A stretch of DNA of 64,000 nt from NCBI GenBank assembly GCA_905250075.1, contig CAJNOP010000079.1, positions 208,028 to 272,027 of the forward strand, in the 5' to 3' direction. Below are positions 22,270-32,869 of the stretch, one piece after another. Position numbers and translations under genes: made by a program. The stretch's first letter is position 1. Each line of letters opens with the position of its first letter. The DNA is from Rotaria sp. Silwood1 (Eukaryota; Rotifera; Eurotatoria; Philodinida; Philodinidae). Below the pieces are notes generated by a model. The model worked only from the letters and a program-made list of their open reading frames with translations, searched no databases and had not been told where the DNA came from.

Positions 22270-23208
22270 TTATTCTAATAAATTGTTGATTAAATTGGAA
22301 TTATTTTTTAGTTTATTTAATAAATGAAAACAGGATTGAATGAAAGGATCATTTAAATTCTCAGTATGACGTAAATCTTCAATAAGACTCATTGTTAATT
22401 TAAATTGAACAAATATTTGAAGAGATTTTTTTTCTTCTAATGTTAATTTATAAATTTGTTGATATCCTTGTAAAAAAATATTTGCTTGATATTCTCCATA
22501 ATAATCATCAATCAATAAATGAAATAAAGATGTTGCTAAATCACATATAAATATTGATTGATAAGCATCAACAAAATCAATTATAAATATATTATCATCA
22601 TTTGTTATTATCGAATTATTTATATGAAAATCATTATGAATAATACCACGAGAGAAATTTAAATTTAAATTTAAATTCGAAATATATTCTTTACATTGAA
22701 TTATATTTGATAGAAGATATTGATCAATATTATTAAAATTTTGTTTATTCCACCATTGATCAGTTAATTCTTGTTCTTCTTCATTTAAATGAATATTTAA
22801 TGAATAATCAATTGAAGCCATCCTTAATTGTGCTAAAAGCGAACCCATTTTATATAAATAAATAGGTTTTTTCTCAATAATATCTTTAGTTAGTTCGGTT
22901 CCTTGAATAAATGTTTGAATAAAAAGATAACGATTATTATCAATTATAAATAATTGTTTATTATTTGAATGAATTATATTTGGACATGGATATTTATATA
23001 AATCATGTAAAATATTTTCAAATTCTAATATTGTTTGAAGATATTTAACAGAATGATTATATTCAATATATTTAACAACATATTTTATTTTATCATTTGT
23101 TATAATTAAATATGTTTCATCTGTACGATAACCACCTTCAAGACAATTCAATTTTTCAACATTTAATTTATATTCATTGATTAGAATATTTTTAATTCGA
23201 TCTTCCAT
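22270..23208 (-). CDS. APH-fold kinase, hydroxylysine-kinase-like
   Basis: Intronless frame of 312 residues starting at the ATG at 23208. It has the aminoglycoside-phosphotransferase/choline-kinase fold: a Gly loop (EGGYRTDETY, residues 24-33), the ATP-binding Lys in KYVVKYIE (about 46), the catalytic loop GIIHNDFHINNSII with Asp193 and Asn198, and the metal-binding Asp211 in IFIIDFVDAY followed by DLATSLFHLL. This D...N...D set is complete, so activity is plausible. The FxDA...DLA arrangement is like hydroxylysine kinase and homoserine-kinase-II-type enzymes, which phosphorylate small amino-type substrates. The true substrate cannot be told. The lack of introns, among intron-rich neighbours, may mean retroposition or ancient acquisition from bacteria. 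Codon use is fully A/T-ending, like its neighbours. Confidence 0.8.
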   Translation of the reverse strand: MEDRIKNILINEYKLNVEKLNCLEGGYRTDETYLIITNDKIKYVVKYIEYNHSVKYLQTILEFENILHDLYKYPCPNIIHSNNKQLFIIDNNRYLFIQTFIQGTELTKDIIEKKPIYLYKMGSLLAQLRMASIDYSLNIHLNEEEQELTDQWWNKQNFNNIDQYLLSNIIQCKEYISNLNLNLNFSRGIIHNDFHINNSIITNDDNIFIIDFVDAYQSIFICDLATSLFHLLIDDYYGEYQANIFLQGYQQIYKLTLEEKKSLQIFVQFKLTMSLIEDLRHTENLNDPFIQSCFHLLNKLKNNSNLINNLLE

Positions 23209-24114
23209 AATTATATTTTAACTAAATAATAAATAATATATATTTATATATATTATCTAAAAACAGAATACATTATTTATTTATAAATCATTTCAATTTT
23301 CCTATAGAATATATATTTACTTATTTATTAAATTGTTTCGAATCAATAAAACATACGTATATATATTTAAATCAAAGATTTTCTTCTATTATTATCATTT
23401 AAGGATTGTTTATCAATTAAAATACTAAACGAAAACTTCTATAGAAGATTTTTAAAAATTATATTTAATTAGTATATATTCAATTTCAATCAATTATTTA
23501 TTTTTTGATTTATTGTTTAAGAAAAATAAAATCATCTATTTAATATATTGAATAAATCTCAATAGACATTCAATTTATTTATTTATCAATTAAATTAAAT
23601 TATTTATTTGTTCTTTTCTTTTTAAACATAAATATCTTTTATCTTCATTTGTTTAATATTAACTGAAAACAATCGAGAAATTCATCATATATATGTATCC
23701 TATCAATATTCATCAAATAATAAACAATTAATTTATTAAAATAGAATTTAAACATATTATTTTTCAAAAATCATTTATTTTATATAGGAAAATAAATAAA
23801 ATTTATTAGTTAACTATTGAATCATTCCTGTTTTACTCAAATTATATATATCGAAGATTGTTGATTAATAACAATTAATTAACGAACACAATATGAAGAT
23901 GATTTGTCAATATGATTTTCTTATTTATAATCGATTAAAAGTCTACAATTAAAAATGACTTTTTATTTTAAATTAAATTAATTTTTATATTTTAGATGAA
24001 AGTGCAGAGAGAGAGAGAGATATTATTTCTTATTGAATCTAGTTCAATTGAAATATATTTTTATTAAAGAAAAAAACAAAAAAACGAAAATGCTTGATTA
24101 TATGATAAATGTGT
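23209..24114. other. Intergenic, no gene seen
   Basis: About 900 bases at above 80% A+T with no supported frame. A short GA dinucleotide run lies near 24009-24020. It separates two minus-strand genes. Confidence 0.5.
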
Positions 24115-27100
24115 TTAAATATGTTTATCTGAATAATGAGGAATAGTTTTCAGAGCTAAATTTGTCTCAAAAGTTGTTTTTATTGTATTATGTCGAAGTG
24201 CCCGAATATATTCATCATGAAAAATCTATTTAATTAAAATAAATATTTTTTTGAAATAAACAAAATAAAAAAAGCAAACCAGTTGAATAAAATAATTTGA
24301 TTTTTCAATAATTCTATATCTCATTGTTGTATGTGCACTAAGTAGACGAACAATTGATCCATCTGATCGTTGTTGTTTTATTAACATTGAATTTAATATT
24401 GGAAGTACAGCTATTCTATAAATAAATTATTTTTTTTATTCAATATATATTTAATAATAAATAGTAAAATAAACCTTTGTTTTGTGTTTATACCAATTGA
24501 TTTAAATTGATCATTATCGGATAAATTTATTTCTAAAACTAATATAAAGAATTATTAATAAACAAAAAAAAACGAAATAATAGAAAATAGTTACAATCAA
24601 AAAGTAAATATGGATAATAAATGTTAGTATCAATTATTTTCGATGTTCCATATCCATATGTATTATTAAAGAATTGATTTAATTCATTTAAAAATTTATA
24701 ATAAGATTTTTGATTTGATCGAATTGATGATCGATATTGATCAGATATCTATTTAAATAAATAATTATATATAATCAATTTCAATTAAACACATACTTTT
24801 TTACTAAATGAAATTATTTTAGAATTGAGTAAATTTGTTTTAAGTAAAGGTCGATCAATAGATAAAACATGATCAATAACAAATAATTGTCGAGGTATTG
24901 ACCATGTTGAAACACCAACATCTCCTATTCAATATAATTAGTTATTATTTATCATATCAATTTAACAATTAAACAAACACAACACTATATATATTTATGT
25001 TAAAAATAAATGTTTATTAATTAAAATAACTTTTTGAACATACTGATTTTATTATTTTTGTAATATGATTATATTTATACAATCGAAAGTTTTTTCTTTT
25101 ATTTTCTATTGAATATTTCAAATTACTTTATTAAATGAAATCTATTCGAAAAATTATTTCAAATCTAAACAAGATATTATTTTAATTAAATTCTTTGTTT
25201 AATTTCTTATTTTTGTTTTTATTTTTATTTGTTTGATCAGTAAGTCCAACTCGAATTAAATATTGTTGAGATTAATTCTTATATTATTTAATATAAATAC
25301 TGACGTTAGAGAATTAACTTTCTATAGATTATTTCAACTATGAATATTTTGTTAATAAGTTAATTATTTTAGTAAATATTATTTTGATTTAATAAATTAA
25401 TTGATTAACTACTATTTATTTATCATTTGAAATAAAAGTCTAATTAAATAAATATCTATATATATAATGTTCAGTGTGTGTGTGTGATTCTAAGAGGGTA
25501 CCCATAGGTCCTCAAGGGCTATCCTATGGGAGTACCTATAGGTCTCCAAGGGCTATCCTATGGGGGTACCCATAGGTCCCCAAGGCCTATCCTATGGGGG
25601 TATCCATAGGTCCGTAAGGGCTATCCTATGGGGGTACCTATAGGTCCTCAAGGCCTATTATATGGAGGTACCCATTGGCCCCCAAGGGCTATCCTATGGG
25701 TTACTCATAGGTCCTCAAGGGCTATCATAGCAGGGTACTGATTGGCCATCAAGGGCTATTATATTGTGATACCCATAGGCTCTGAAAGGAGTAAGGCAAT
25801 AGAGAGATAAGGCTGCAAGGAATATAAGGCTATAAGGTCGAAGGCTACATTGCCTATAAACATATGTGCGATATGAGAGTATGAGGCCGTAGGGCTATCT
25901 ATTTATATACATAATATCGAGTGTCTGTATGTATTTTACCGGATGAAAAGTTAAATGTCTGAGGTCATGCGTTAAAGGACAAAACAGCCGTGCAGTATGC
26001 ACGGGTTCTCGCTAGTGTTAAATATGAATAGTTATTATAATAAAGAAAAACAAAACTGTTAATGATAAATAACTTACGAAAAATGAAAGGAAATATTTGT
26101 TGATTAACTGTATAAAAAGAAAGTTTATAATTATAAATATTTAAAAGCATCATTCCATATTGAGCTTGAACAATCCATTTAAGAGATTTTTTATCTTTAT
26201 CTAATTGATTTAATAATATTTGACTTAATTCAACAATTATTCGACGAGATTGAAATTTATTTGTTGGATCAGTTAAACATAAATAATAAATAAAACGAGA
26301 ACATAATTTAATATCTGATAATGGATTTATTTCTAATTTATTTAAAAAAACAAAAACAGAAACAGAAACAGAAACAAATAAATTTATCTATTTAAGAATT
26401 TAAATTAAAAAAAAAGAAAAATAAAAAGAAGACATACTATCTTGGGGTTTTTTAAGATTTTTTTTAATTATTTCAATTATTTGTTTTATAAATAATTCAT
26501 GTGAATAATTAAATGAAGATATTAATATAAGTAATTGACAAATAATATATAAATCATATTGATAAATTCCAATTTGAATTAAATATTCATTTAATATAGA
26601 TAAATATTTAGATGAATTCTTATTATCAATAGATGAATGTTTAATTAATATAATATATTTAATTATTGATAATGAACAATATCGTCTATAATAAATATAA
26701 TTAATTAGTTTATTAATCCATAAATCAATTGTTGATGATGAAGGAATTTCTAATATTGAATTAAATGTTAATGAAAGTTGATTTACTAATTCAATTGATC
26801 CTTGTTTATCAGATAATATATTATAGAAATAATTCGATATATATTTATTAATTAATGTTGATGATAATAATGATTTAACATAAGATAAACAATTATTTGA
26901 TGATAAATAATAAACAAAAAATGATAATTCACATAATAATGATAATGAACTAAACAAATCAATATATTTATATTTTTTTTATCTATTCAACTATTTAATA
27001 ATAATTAACAGTTTTTTTATTTTTGTTTTCTTTTGTATCTTAAGAAAAACAACAACAACGATATATTTTACTTAGAACTTTTTTTTTTTAGTATAACAAG

Positions 27101-27910
27101 ATAGAAAAAGTTTCGTCTATTCTTATTTATCTTAATGTATATATATAAACAATTTAGATTTGTTATAAATATAATATTAGATTAAGAATTTAAGTTGAAA
27201 ATGTTTTCTAACAAAATAGAATTATTAAACTATCAAATAATAACTATCTTAGTTACTATATATTATCTACCTATCCATTTTATATATATTTCAATATTAA
27301 CAATCATTTATCGAATTATTTATATTTATTCTCGATTAAAATCATCTATTCAATATGAAAAGTATTGTTAAGTTGTTGTTATATAGTAGAGATAATAACT
27401 AATATATAAAAGGGAATTTCTTTATTGAACAAACTTTTCATTTAAATTATGTTGATGTTGAGTTATTTGTATAATTGAATTTGAAGTTTGTTTTAAAGTT
27501 GTATTAATATCATATGTTATAAGTCGATAAATAAAAGCAATTTGTAAATAACGAATATATCGAAGAAGAATAATTAATTTATCTTGATTATCTTGTTTAA
27601 AATCTCCTATTTCATTTATTCGTTCATTTTCAATTTTAATATATATTGAATTTAATTTTGAGGAATTTTTTTGATAAATTTCTTTTGTTGATGTTGCTAA
27701 AGATCTTGATGAATATTCATCATGAATTTTATTTAACGATTTATAAAGATATGTTGATGTTGATGTTTTATCTACTGTTGATTTAAGTAATTCTTGAATA
27801 TTTCGACTTGATTCAATTAAATCTGATTTACTTATCGATAAATAACGAATATTTATTAATATATATTTATCAATCAATTTAATATAACGATTTACGTTCA
27901 ACATATTCAT
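24115..27910 (-). CDS. 611-residue protein, 8 exons, possibly FASTK/RAP-like
   Basis: Exons (minus strand): 27435-27910, 26438-26949, 26078-26332, 24797-24924, 24595-24748, 24475-24538, 24280-24415 and 24115-24225. Every junction is GT..AG and all phases agree, giving 1,836 coding bases and 611 residues from the ATG at 27910. The protein is helical, Leu/Ile-rich and has no membrane signature. Residues in the third exon (KLCSRFIYYLCLTDP...) resemble a helical-repeat segment. The C-terminal part, with RIAVLPILNSML, then LLSAHTTMRYRIIEKSNYF, recalls the RAP domain pattern (hydrophobic strand, then L.GH...R.R.LE..GY) of FASTK proteins, which act on mitochondrial RNA. That assignment is tentative. 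Introns 1 (485 bases) and 3 (1,153 bases) are oversized; the latter carries a Helitron-like element at 25455-26015. Confidence 0.6.
25455..26015 (+). mobile_element. Short non-autonomous Helitron-like element
   Basis: The 3' end has a perfect 7-bp stem hairpin, CCGTGCA-GTA-TGCACGG (25988-26004), followed 7 bases later by CTAG (26012-26015) and then a host T. That is the canonical Helitron 3' terminus (hairpin then CTRR, inserted between A and T). The likely 5' end is TCTATATATATAATGTTCAG at 25455, preceded by a host A. The 561-bp body is mostly a palindromic tandem repeat and encodes nothing. It sits in intron 3 of the 611-residue gene, so the host reading frame is kept. Confidence 0.75.
25494..25785. 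repeat. About eight 34-bp units with CCCATAGG/CCTATGGG palindrome
   Basis: Units of roughly 33-35 bases follow the pattern ggTACCCATAGGtcc..aagggctatCCTATGGg. In most units CCCATAGG and CCTATGGG are perfect inverted repeats, so each unit can fold into an 8-bp-stem hairpin. Later units are more diverged. The array fills the body of the Helitron-like element. Confidence 0.85.
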
Positions 27911-29014
27911 TCAAATTACAATCTTCTCTCATATTTATTTTTCTCACATTTAAATAAAATATATTTAATCTGTCGTCTAGAGACATCTTTTTATCATTTC
28001 AATCGATCGAGTGTTGTTTTTTTTTAATATTCATGCAATATTTAATAGGATTCATTATACTAATGAATAATATTATTTTTATTTACTTTTCTTCACTTGA
28101 TTATATCTTAAAAGGAACATTTATTTTATTCAATATATTTTATATTTTTACGAAATAAATATCATTTACTTTTATTTCGTTCTACAAATTTCATTCAATA
28201 TATTTGGTTTATTGAACTTTTTACAAATTCAAATAAATTTTCTCTCAACTATAACTTACGAAAAAAAAAAAAAAACTTTAAATAACAACTATTCAAAGAT
28301 CTATATTGGAATAAAACTAATTTTAACACGTTTCGATCAAAATAAAACTCTTACCAACAAACTATTAAATTTAAAACTTGACGTTCTCATTCTAGAGATC
28401 GATTGAGATACGCGAATTTCAAACTATTCTCTATTCACATATGACAATGAAAAAAATTGATCGACTCAACATAAATGATAATCTATTCTTAGTGAAACTG
28501 CTCAATTGATCTTCACTAATGAGAGCAATTTTATGATGGATTTCTAGATTAGTTATTGGAAAAAAAACATTGTTTCGTTTTTCAGATAAACAAAAACTCT
28601 GATAATATTACTAAATCTCAATAAAAAAAATAATATTTTCATTAAAGAAATCTCAATGATCACTTATTCAGAGAAAAATTTCAATTCTCTTTGATTGCTT
28701 CTCTTCATCACGAGATCTTGAAAAAAAACTCGTGATTATAATCGAAAATCAAGATTTTTCGAGATATCGATTGTAATGAAATTCTTGTTTATAGAAGTTA
28801 ACATTCGATGTTTTTAAACAAAACACTTAATATAAGAAAGTTGTACAAATGTGGCTTGGAGACATCGTATATTAGCTTCTAATCATTGTTTTATATCAAA
28901 TACATAAATTTCAAATGTTCTCCTACTTGAAATTTCAATTCAAGTCTATCTCTGTCTGATGATAGAAAGCTCTTTAAAAATAAAATCAATAAAAATATTC
29001 TTTTTTATCAATAT
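27911..29014. other. Intergenic, no gene seen
   Basis: A+T-rich spacer. It contains poly-A runs (28261-28274) and a short TCTCGTGATC-like inverted stretch near 28710-28740. It should include the promoter of the 611-residue gene at its left end; no specific element can be supported. Confidence 0.45.
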
Positions 29015-30433
29015 CATCGGCGGACCAGGGTCATTTTTTTGGTATGTCAAAATTATTAAAAAGTGTAGGGAACTTATAAAAAAAAAATAGAACCTTAAAT
29101 TTTGTTCATATATTTTGATTTTCATGCTAAGCTTCTACTGTAGGCATCGTGTTCATATTATATTTATTATTTTCATTCTTAAAGGTGACAAAAAAAAAAT
29201 GACATCACAGACTTTTCATAAAAAAACTTCATCAATACAATTAAAATAACGGGTGATCGAAAATAATTTAGACAACATGTTTGTTCATTTTTGACCCACC
29301 TGAAAGTATTTCCGACGAGTCAAAATCTATGCGTTAGAATCAAAATTTTGTGCTCTTTCCAAATATGGACTTAGAAATTTTATACCGGTTTCTGTTCGAG
29401 AGTAGTGAAACAATCTTTGAAAGGTTCAAAAACTTACTTTGAACGGAAATTTTGTCCGCACATTTTTGTATTTTTACTATTGTCATCCGAAACTAAAAGA
29501 TGGAACCTTCATTATTATACCAGCTTGTAGGACAAAATCTACCCTACAAAATGTACTGTGTGAGTATTTTTTTTTCTGTGGACAAGACTTCTGAGTATTT
29601 GTTTTTCCTAAATCGTCATTTTTGAAAAATCGTTTTTTTTTTTACCAAAAGCGTTTTATCTGGACAGTAGCTCTTGGAAAAATGCGTATAGTTTGCCTTG
29701 GGTAAAAGCTACAGCTTAGTTCAATATCACATTTTGTAAAGATTTGTTTGCTCTACGAAACTATCGAATCCGAGAATTTTTAGCATCTTCACAAAGGAAT
29801 TTGTATGGCTTAGCAAAACCTGTTTCTTCGCAGTTCAAACTAACTATTTAAGCCTTTCAAAGGTCTCCTCACTTCTCTCGAACAAAAATAGACACAACTT
29901 GTTTAGACCCATGTCCAGAAAGAGCACAAAATTCTGGTCCTAACCCATATTTTTGACTCATCTGAAAATGCTTTTACGCAAGCCAAAACAAATTAATATT
30001 CTGATCAGAAACTTCGATCCAAACGTTCTGTCCAAATTAATTTGTTGGGCCTTTTAACGATTATTTCACTACTCTCGAACAAAAATCGACATAAAATTTC
30101 TAAGCTCATATTCAGAAAGATCAGAAAGTTCTGATTCTAACGCATAGATTTTGACTCGTCGGAAATACTTTCAGGCGAGTCAAAAGTGAACAAACATCTT
30201 GTTCAAATAATTATCGATCACCCGTTATATCACTTCTAGAAAAAAATAGGTAAATGGAGCGTATCTGAGGATACCTTTATGAAAAAGCAGGAGTCACTTC
30301 TGGTCTAATTTTTTTTACTGGCTTTCGATTAAAGATTGGATCGAAAAAAATAGTCGTCCAGGAAAGCTCATAATGAATAAAAATTTTTGGTATGGCAACT
30401 GCCATACTTTGCCACCATGGTGGCCCGCCACTG
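29015..30433. mobile_element. hAT-type MITE with 8-bp TSD
   Basis: The ends read catcggcggacc and, inverted, cagtggcgggcc (CAGTGGCGG is a common hAT end). They are flanked by a perfect 8-bp duplication, atcaatat, at 29007-29014 and 30434-30441. Subterminal ttttttggtatg is also repeated in inverse near 30388. There is no transposase inside. About two thirds of its 1,419-bp length is a second element (29249-30225) that inserted later. Confidence 0.85.
29249..30225. mobile_element. Nested MITE with TA duplication, mariner-like
   Basis: The ends are ACGGGTGATCGA and its complement, flanked by TA on both sides. The inverted arms run about 180 bases (29249-29430 against 30045-30225) and share long blocks such as catcttgttc-like, gactcgtcggaaatactttc and ctaacgcatagat. 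A third, internal inverted copy of part of the arm lies at 29850-30000. TA duplication with such ends suggests the Tc1/mariner superfamily. No coding capacity. Confidence 0.8.
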
Positions 30434-30515
30434 ATCAATATTTAGTAATATTGTCAGAATTGATTTATCTTAAAAACAAAATAATATTTTTTTCGAACAA
30501 TTAACTTAGTAATCC

Positions 30516-31630
30516 ATCCCTAGTCCACTCTCTCCAACGAAATCCTCCGGGGAGTTCCCACGAAAACTCACTGGGGAATCACGACAGGGATTTGTAAGGG
30601 GGTTAGGGAAGTCCTCAGGGAGTTGCAAGGGAGTTTGGGGAATCACCAGGGATTTTCAAGGGAGTTTAGAGGGAGTCACCAGGGATTGTCAAGGGAGTGG
30701 CTTCGCAATAAAAAAAGCAGTACATCAAACGTATCAGTGATATTATCACTGAGAGGTTTACCTACCTATCTATCTACGCATCTATCTATCTATCCACCTA
30801 CCTATCTATGTATCTATCTCACTAGCTACCTATTTATGTATCTATCTATCTCCCTATCTATCTATCTACCCACCTATCTATTCATCTACCTATCCACCTA
30901 TCTATCTATCTACGTACCTATCTATCTACCTATCTATCTCTTGCTAGCTAACTACACTGGAAAAAATAGGTTTATTACGAAACTTATGCGAGCGCTCAGA
31001 TCGTATAAGGTTTCGTATCGATATACGAAACCCTAAAAAGTTCAATAAATCGTTTTCTGATCCTTTTTAGGTTCGGTCAATTGATGCGAAATCTGAAAGA
31101 ATCTGGTCACGGGCATAGGTTTTGTAAGAACCCATTTTTCTACAGTGTACCTAGCTATCCATCTACCTATCTAGCTAGCTATTTACTTACGTATCTACCT
31201 GCTCACCGACTACTTACCTATCTATCTATCGACATATCTATTTGCCTACCTATCTATTCAGCTACTTGTCTTCCTACTTGTCATCCATCATATGATACTG
31301 TTGGAAGGAAAATTTCAGTGATAATATCACGAAAATATGTCATGGACTCAATTTTTCTGTACTTTGTGGAGAAAATTGTACAGAAAATAACTCTTTTGGA
31401 ATTCCCCCATAAAGGGACTCCCTGGGGAGTTTGTACTTTTCTCCCTCTTTCCCAAAGCTTAGAGATTCCCTAAAAAGTTCCCCGGGGACTCACTATGGAC
31501 TCTCTGGGGTGTTTTTATCTTTTGGGATTCACCAGGGGAGAATAAAGGTGATTCCCTGGGGATTCACTAGGGAGTTCGTAATTTTTAAGGGAGTCACCGG
31601 TGACGTTGCAGATGAGAGTCGACTAGGGAT
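30516..31630. repeat. Composite repeat: G-rich GGGAGT arrays around CTAT microsatellites
   Basis: Ends atccctagtcNactctc occur at 30516 and inverted at 31614-31630 (16 of 17 match). Inside are GGGAGT/CACCAGGGATT arrays (30545-30700 and 31400-31600), CTAT/CTAC tetranucleotide tracts (30760-30950 and 31150-31285), two near-palindromes (CAGTGATATTATCACTG at about 30736 and a partner at 31314) and a 10-bp-arm hairpin ggtttcgtat/atacgaaacc (31009-31033). The long open frames here are low-complexity Tyr/Leu/Ser repeats and not genes. No clear target duplication. Confidence 0.55.
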
Positions 31631-32869
31631 TATAAAACTGGTCTAATTGTTAAAGATCAATTGAGTAGTTTCAATAAAAATAGATTGTCACTTATGTTGA
31701 GTCGATCGGATTCTTTTGTTGTTTTTTTATTCTCACATCTGAATAATGAATAGATTGAAATTCCTTTATCTTGATCGATTTTTATGATAAACACGTCAAA
31801 TTTTAAATTTAATAGAAACTAAAAAGAAAAGCAATGTAATCATATTCTTATATAATTATCTTCTCTATTTAATGATAAAAATTAATTGAAAATCGTAATT
31901 AAACAAATCAATAAAGATTTAATTAATATAGTTTGATTAAAAATATTTTTCTGTAAATTAATTAGATAAATTGATCATATTATGATCAATTTTCATTTTT
32001 TTAAATACTTTTATTATTCAAATGTTATTTTCACTTAGAGATATATTAAAAAGAAGAAAAATAATTGTTAATATTACATTTTATTTAAATTAATGTAATC
32101 GACATTTATAACATAAATCATATGTCAATTTTCAATAAAAGAACAATGAACAGTTTCTCTATCAATAAATCCTATTTTTAAATTCTTTCTATTCTCAATT
32201 GACATGAACAATATTCGTCAACACTTCGTCATCTATTTGACAAGATAATTAATCAGGCTGACCAGAGATATTTATCTTTAAAAAGTATCATCGAGTATCT
32301 ATGATCATCATTTGATTTCAATTTCTCAAATAAGATACTTTTCGAACCTCAATGAAGAATACATACAACAAATTGTTCTCACCAGATTATTTTTTATTTT
32401 TTTATTTTGCTAGGGTATGTAACACTCGGAAATGCTTACATAGAATTTAAAGACAAAGTATTTTGCGACATCAGAATCAAATATAACAATTATAAGCTGA
32501 ACGTTTTAACATTCGTCATTGTCTTAATATCGAAGCTTTTGACGATTTGATAATGCTGATAGAGGGATGAAGAATGAAAAATGAAAAGAAGAAAAGGAAA
32601 ATACAAGAAGAGAGAAGGAAAAATGAAATCGAAAAAAAAGAAAACATATATAATAAGGAAAGAGAAAGAGAGAAAAAAATATATAATAAAGAAAGAGAAA
32701 GAGAGAAAGAGACGGAGAAAAAAAAATGAATAAAAGGAACTACTCTACGTAAAGAGAGATATGATAAAATGAAAAGAACAAAGGCAAAAGGAGTACAACA
32801 TTGGCACTAGTTTGTTTCAACGAAACTCAGCCATTCCAAAAGGAACGACTCGTGTCGATCAACTAGTAA
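31631..32869. other. Spacer with polypurine tract
   Basis: No gene. At 32575-32735 the plus strand is almost pure purine (AAAGAGAGA-type), that is a polypyrimidine tract downstream of the reverse-transcriptase relic on the minus strand. It may belong to that element's 3' region. Confidence 0.45.

Noticed and set aside
25494-25785. Short regular repeats suggestive of CRISPR
   Set aside because: Units are contiguous with no unique spacers, lie in a eukaryotic intron and are bounded by Helitron-type ends.
30623-31646. Long open frames full of Tyr/Leu/Ser (137, 130 and 71 codons)
   Set aside because: They are translations of CTAT/CTAC microsatellites and GGGAGT arrays; no splice sites or domain.
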